Assembly: GCA_002352375.1 (NCBI GenBank)
Contig: DEIH01000161.1
Span: forward strand, 8,631 to 24,891
Reading direction: 5' to 3'
Source: Spirochaeta sp. UBA2779
GTDB taxonomy: Bacteria; Spirochaetota; Spirochaetia; DSM-2461
Length of the DNA stretch: 16,261 bases
This document shows, piece after piece, positions 13,209 to 16,261 of this stretch; within the stretch, counting starts at the first letter, position 1, and each line of letters begins with the position of its first letter. A program made the translations under genes and the position numbers. The notes beneath the pieces are model-generated. The model ran no database searches. It was not told the origin of the DNA and saw only the letters and a program-made list of their open reading frames with translations.

Positions 13209-14153
13209 ATGCTGCGTTTGGGGCTGGATGAAGCCGCTCTCGGTCCCATCTTGGGACCATTCTGTGTCTGCCTAACCACCTTTTCCATCCCTGCACATGT
13301 ACCTCAGACTGACGCACCCGAACTCTACGACCTACTCGCGGATTCGATTTCTCAGACAAAAAATATCCCCGGCCGGATTGCCGTGGCGGACAGCAAAGTT
13401 CTCTACTCTCAATCCACCGGCATTAAAACCCTGGATGCCGGAGTTACAGCGTTTCTGGTAGCTGCCGGTTTTTCTCTGCCATGCTCTTTAACTGACCTCC
13501 TGTCGGCCCTCTCCCCCCAATCCGACATCAAAGCTCTCAAAAGCACTCCCTGGCTTGCCGGGGCTGAAGATTTTTCCATTCCCTGGAATGCTGACGCCAA
13601 AGACTCTCAGACCAACCTGAAAGCTGCTCTGGACAAGCTGGGTATCAGCTTCCACCTCCCCTCCCTGCGTTTTGTCCCTGCCGGGGCATTCAACCGGGAA
13701 ATCACAGCTCACAGCGGCAAGGGAGGCGGGATAAGATCCATCATCACCCCGCTCCTGAAAGAAGCTCTCGGCAACAGTGATGAGAGGCGCATCACTGTCG
13801 ACCGTCAGGGCGGCCGCCGCTACTACGGAGAATGGCTCAATGATATCTTGCCAGGCGCTCCCTTAAGAGCCCTGGAAGAAGGCCCGAAACGCTCGGCTTA
13901 CACCGCAGGAAACCGGCACATTGAATTCCTGGTGGGGGCCGATGGAATCCGTATGGAAACCGCCCTGGCCTCGATGTTCGCCAAGTACATCCGGGAGTCC
14001 GCCATGAAGCTCTTCAACAGCTGGTGGGTAAAAAGAGTTCCGGGCATCCGTCCCACCGCCGGCTATCCTCAGGATGCCAAACGTTTCATCGCAGATATCA
14101 AGGCTGCCGGCGCCATGCCGGATAACCCCGACACCCTCATCCGCCGACTTTAG
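13209..14153 (+). CDS. Enlarged RNase HII-like protein with altered GRG motif
   Basis: 314 residues, against about 200 for RNase HII. The RNase H fold landmarks are present in order: GLDEAALGP (5-13; compare DEAGRGP), ADSK (60-63), TVDRQGG (197-201), GADGIRMETALASMFAKYIRE (243-263; compare the AD...AASILAKVTRD segment), and AGYPQDAKRF (284-293; compare KGYPTAFH). The four likely metal ligands are Asp7, Glu8, Asp198 and Asp245, so catalysis looks possible. Two things differ. The GRG motif that reads the RNA-DNA junction in RNase HII (GTG in HIII) is A-L-G here, and an insertion of roughly 70 residues lies between ADSK and the third acidic residue. It is likely a divergent nuclease family and not the housekeeping rnhB. 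It starts 3 bases after the GH36-like stop, with only GGGG as a weak ribosome site. Confidence -1.
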   Translation: MLRLGLDEAALGPILGPFCVCLTTFSIPAHVPQTDAPELYDLLADSISQTKNIPGRIAVADSKVLYSQSTGIKTLDAGVTAFLVAAGFSLPCSLTDLLSALSPQSDIKALKSTPWLAGAEDFSIPWNADAKDSQTNLKAALDKLGISFHLPSLRFVPAGAFNREITAHSGKGGGIRSIITPLLKEALGNSDERRITVDRQGGRRYYGEWLNDILPGAPLRALEEGPKRSAYTAGNRHIEFLVGADGIRMETALASMFAKYIRESAMKLFNSWWVKRVPGIRPTAGYPQDAKRFIADIKAAGAMPDNPDTLIRRL

Positions 14154-14177
14154 AAGGCAAAGCCGGGACACCACCCC

Positions 14178-14206
14178 TTGACCCCGCTCTCCTGAAAACC
14201 TAAATT
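14178..14206 (+). promoter_or_regulatory. Sigma-70-like promoter upstream of rlmN
   Basis: TTGACC (14178-14183), a 17-base spacer, and TAAATT (14201-14206). The predicted start is about 14 bases before the ATG, with AAGGAAG (14215-14221) as ribosome site. Spacing is ideal and the -10 is moderate. It would let rlmN be expressed independently of the two genes upstream. Confidence -1.
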
Positions 14207-14226
14207 CCGCTAGTAAGGAAGACAAC

Positions 14227-15240
14227 ATGGCAAAACCGGCTCTCTTCGGATTAACCCTGGAAGAACTCAAAACTGTAACTTCAGAGCTCGGCCTGCCCTC
14301 TTTTGCCCCCCGGCAAGTAGCCGAATGGCTCTACAAGCACCGCTCTTCCTCCTTCGAGGAGATGACAAATCTCTCTAAAACCACCCGGGATCGTCTCTCG
14401 AAGAACTACGAAATCGGCGTTGTCCAGCCCTCTTCTGTCGCCGTTTCCAACGACGGTACAAAAAAATACCTCTTCAGTCAGTCCGGTCATTCCGTGGAAA
14501 CTGCCTGGATTCCCGAAGAAAAACGGGGAACCCTCTGTGTCTCCACCCAGATCGGCTGCCGCCGGGGCTGTAAATTCTGCATGACCGCCCGTCAGGGTTT
14601 TCAGGGCAACCTGAGTGCCGGTGAGATACTCAACCAGTACCGTTCCCTCCCGGAGAGCGAAGAGGTTACCCATTTCGTATTCATGGGCATGGGAGAGCCC
14701 CTGGACAACTTGAAAGGGGTGCTTCCAACCCTGGAAATCCTGACAGCAGACTGGGGCTTCGGTTTCAGCCCGAAAAAAGTTACCGTTTCCACTATAGGGA
14801 TACTCGAGAGCCTGGATGAGCTGCTTCAGGCCAGCGAATGCCGCCTGGCAATAAGCCTCCATTCCCCCTTCCCCGACGAAAGGGCCGAATTGATTCCCTA
14901 CGAACGCCGCTACCCGATTATCGAAGTACTGGATTTCCTGCGACAGGCCGATCTTGGCCGCCGACGGCTCACTATCGAGTACCTGATGATAGACGGGGTG
15001 AACGACTCCTCCCGGCATTCCCGGGAACTGGCCCGAATCCTGGAAGGCCTGGGAGCCCGGGTAAATCTGATACCCTACCACCCCATTCCCGACTTCCCCG
15101 GAACGCCGAGCCCTCCCGGGCGCATTGCAGGCTTCCGGGACGATCTGAACCACCGGGGGGTAATTGCAACGGTTCGCCGGAGCCGGGGACTGGATATCGA
15201 TGCAGCCTGCGGTCTGCTCACTACCAGGCGAAAAGCGTAA
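14227..15240 (+). CDS. rlmN: 23S rRNA/tRNA adenine-C2 methyltransferase RlmN
   Basis: 337 residues, slightly shorter than E. coli RlmN. It is a radical-SAM enzyme that methylates C2 of A2503 in 23S rRNA and, in many bacteria, of A37 in some tRNAs. The [4Fe-4S] motif is CRRGCKFC (Cys111, Cys115, Cys118). The first conserved cysteine, in GTLCVSTQIG, is Cys104, equivalent to E. coli Cys118. The methyl-carrying cysteine near the C-terminus is Cys328 in DIDAACG, equivalent to Cys355. Also present are the GMGEPLDN SAM-binding segment (154-161), STIG (188-191) and the LAISLHSP block (207-214). The N-terminal HhH-like accessory domain (1-65) includes FAPRQVAEWLYK. AAGGAAG lies 5 bases upstream of ATG. 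All catalytic residues are present, so the function is assigned with confidence. Confidence -1.
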   Translation: MAKPALFGLTLEELKTVTSELGLPSFAPRQVAEWLYKHRSSSFEEMTNLSKTTRDRLSKNYEIGVVQPSSVAVSNDGTKKYLFSQSGHSVETAWIPEEKRGTLCVSTQIGCRRGCKFCMTARQGFQGNLSAGEILNQYRSLPESEEVTHFVFMGMGEPLDNLKGVLPTLEILTADWGFGFSPKKVTVSTIGILESLDELLQASECRLAISLHSPFPDERAELIPYERRYPIIEVLDFLRQADLGRRRLTIEYLMIDGVNDSSRHSRELARILEGLGARVNLIPYHPIPDFPGTPSPPGRIAGFRDDLNHRGVIATVRRSRGLDIDAACGLLTTRRKA

Positions 15241-15299
15241 AGAGACCCGGCGGCAGAGGTCATTTTCAAGTATACTGAAAACCAGAGGAGCCCCCTTAA

Positions 15300-16261
15300 A
15301 TGGCAAAAAAGAAAGCAGAAATCAACTCCTGGGACATACTGGAAGACTACCGCGGAGAATTCATCAAAGGTGAATGGCCCACCATCCCCGAACAGTTTCA
15401 CCTCTCCGCCCACCTCTACCCCGAGCAGACCGCCTTCACACAATTCTCCCCGGAAGAAGTCCGGATAACCTACCGGGAAGCACTGGAATACGTTAAAAAC
15501 ATCGCATCCTGGCTGGTTGGCAAGGGCCTGAAAAAAGGCGAGCGGGTGGTTTTAATCGGGAAAAACTCCCCCGGGTGGGCCCTGGGATATCTTGCCGCAT
15601 TGGAAGCAGGGGGTGTAATTGTCCCCATGGACGCCCAGATGGAAGACAAAACCGCTGAAAAGCTCATCGCCTTTGTCGAAGCCCGATTCCTCATAGCCGA
15701 CGGGGACAAACATGATGTTCTCGGGGGTAAAGGCTCTGGAATCAAACATAAAATCAGTCTTTCCCGAGGTATAGGCCACTTTATTACCGAACTTCCCACC
15801 GGGAAAAAAGCCGATTTTCCGGAAACCGGGGAAGACGACCTGGCCGCCATACTTTTCACATCGGGAACCACCGGAATGGAAAAAGGGGTGATGCTTACCC
15901 ATAAAAACTTCATCACCGATGTTTATCAGGCCTGTCATCACGACTTTCTCAAGGCCGATCAGAGCGATGTATGGTATGCCCTGCTGCCCCTGCACCACAG
16001 CTACTGCATGACAGCGGTTTTTCTGGAGGGCATCAAACATGCCAGCGAAATTGTGTTCGCCCCGGCGATAGTGATTGATAAAATCATGAAAGATCTGGAG
16101 TTCGGCGGGGTAACCATCTTCATGGGCATCCCCCTGCTCTACAACAAGATTCTCAAGGGCATGATGAAGAAGGTGCGGGCCAAGGGTTTATTCTCCCATC
16201 TGCTGGTGGGTCTGCTGATGCGGGTGAGCGGTTTTTTCAAGATTGCCTTCAAGGTGAATAT
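15300..16261 (+). CDS. AMP-forming acyl-CoA synthetase, N-terminal part, cut by window end
   Basis: 320 complete codons from ATG at 15300 are open to the window end, roughly the first half or less of an adenylate-forming enzyme. These enzymes activate a fatty or other carboxylic acid as acyl-AMP, then pass it to CoA. The phosphate-binding P-loop TSGTTGMEKG (187-196) is intact, followed by VMLTHKNF. ITYREALEYVKNIASWL (56-72), RVVLIGKNSPGW (82-93), AGGVIVPMDAQ (103-113) and the LPLHHSYCM segment are standard. The overall pattern is that of long-chain acyl-CoA ligases. No signal peptide. GAGGAG lies about 10 bases upstream of ATG, and a TATACT (15271-15276) without a good -35 is a possible promoter element. 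The gap to rlmN is 59 bases. The exact acid preference cannot be told because the C-terminal half is missing. Confidence -1.
   Translation, partial: MAKKKAEINSWDILEDYRGEFIKGEWPTIPEQFHLSAHLYPEQTAFTQFSPEEVRITYREALEYVKNIASWLVGKGLKKGERVVLIGKNSPGWALGYLAALEAGGVIVPMDAQMEDKTAEKLIAFVEARFLIADGDKHDVLGGKGSGIKHKISLSRGIGHFITELPTGKKADFPETGEDDLAAILFTSGTTGMEKGVMLTHKNFITDVYQACHHDFLKADQSDVWYALLPLHHSYCMTAVFLEGIKHASEIVFAPAIVIDKIMKDLEFGGVTIFMGIPLLYNKILKGMMKKVRAKGLFSHLLVGLLMRVSGFFKIAFKVN

Noticed and set aside
14281..15306. 341-codon open frame antisense to rlmN
   Set aside because: It lies opposite a fully conserved rlmN with every catalytic cysteine, has no ribosome site and no recognisable domain. Long antisense frames are expected in this base composition.
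15470..16040. Minus-strand frames at the right end of the window
   Set aside because: They are shadows of the acyl-CoA synthetase, which is open on the plus strand to the window end with an intact P-loop.
1..16261. CRISPR arrays, tRNA or rRNA genes, insertion sequences, att sites
   Set aside because: No regularly spaced direct repeats, cloverleaf-like segments, transposase motifs or flanking inverted repeats were found by reading.

Overview
The window reads as a piece of a bacterial chromosome of about 50% GC (judged by eye) with diderm envelope genes: a lipoprotein glycosidase, an LPP20-type lipoprotein, a short beta-barrel-like protein and a TM2-domain membrane protein. The gene style suggests a spirochaete (Spirochaetales-like). 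That placement is an inference from the mix of families, not from a marker gene. There are 15 protein genes, two of them cut by the window edges. I see no rRNA, tRNA, CRISPR array or insertion sequence. No gene-free gap exceeds about 130 bases.

Region 1 (2-4531, plus strand) is the most unusual part. The C-terminal ~90% of a protein homologous to the archaeal monomethylamine:corrinoid methyltransferase MtmB is followed closely by a complete ECF-type importer related to YkoEDC: S-component, fused double ATPase and T-component. The position that holds pyrrolysine in MtmB is an ordinary leucine codon here, and TAG is a common stop codon in the window. This is therefore a pyrrolysine-independent MtmB relative with its own vitamin-type importer. 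I propose an operon that imports a methylated amine or heterocycle and demethylates it through a corrinoid protein. The substrate is unknown.

Region 2 (4532-7964) holds a NimA-like flavin split-barrel protein and a small coiled-coil protein on the minus strand. A lipoprotein GH3 beta-N-acetylhexosaminidase (NagZ-like) is on the plus strand. A SEC-C zinc-motif protein faces it on the minus strand.

Region 3 (7965-11305, minus strand) is an envelope cluster read right to left: a TM2-domain protein with a strongly basic then strongly acidic tail, an LPP20-like lipoprotein whose start overlaps it, a small predicted outer-membrane barrel with its own promoter, and then the SEC-C gene 9 bases further on.

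Region 4 (11433-16261, plus strand) holds a diverged GH36/melibiase-fold protein that appears to lack its catalytic residues. An enlarged RNase HII-like protein with an altered GRG motif starts 3 bases after it. Then come rlmN (23S rRNA/tRNA adenine C2 methyltransferase) with its own probable promoter, and the N-terminal part of an acyl-CoA synthetase (AMP-forming) cut by the window end.
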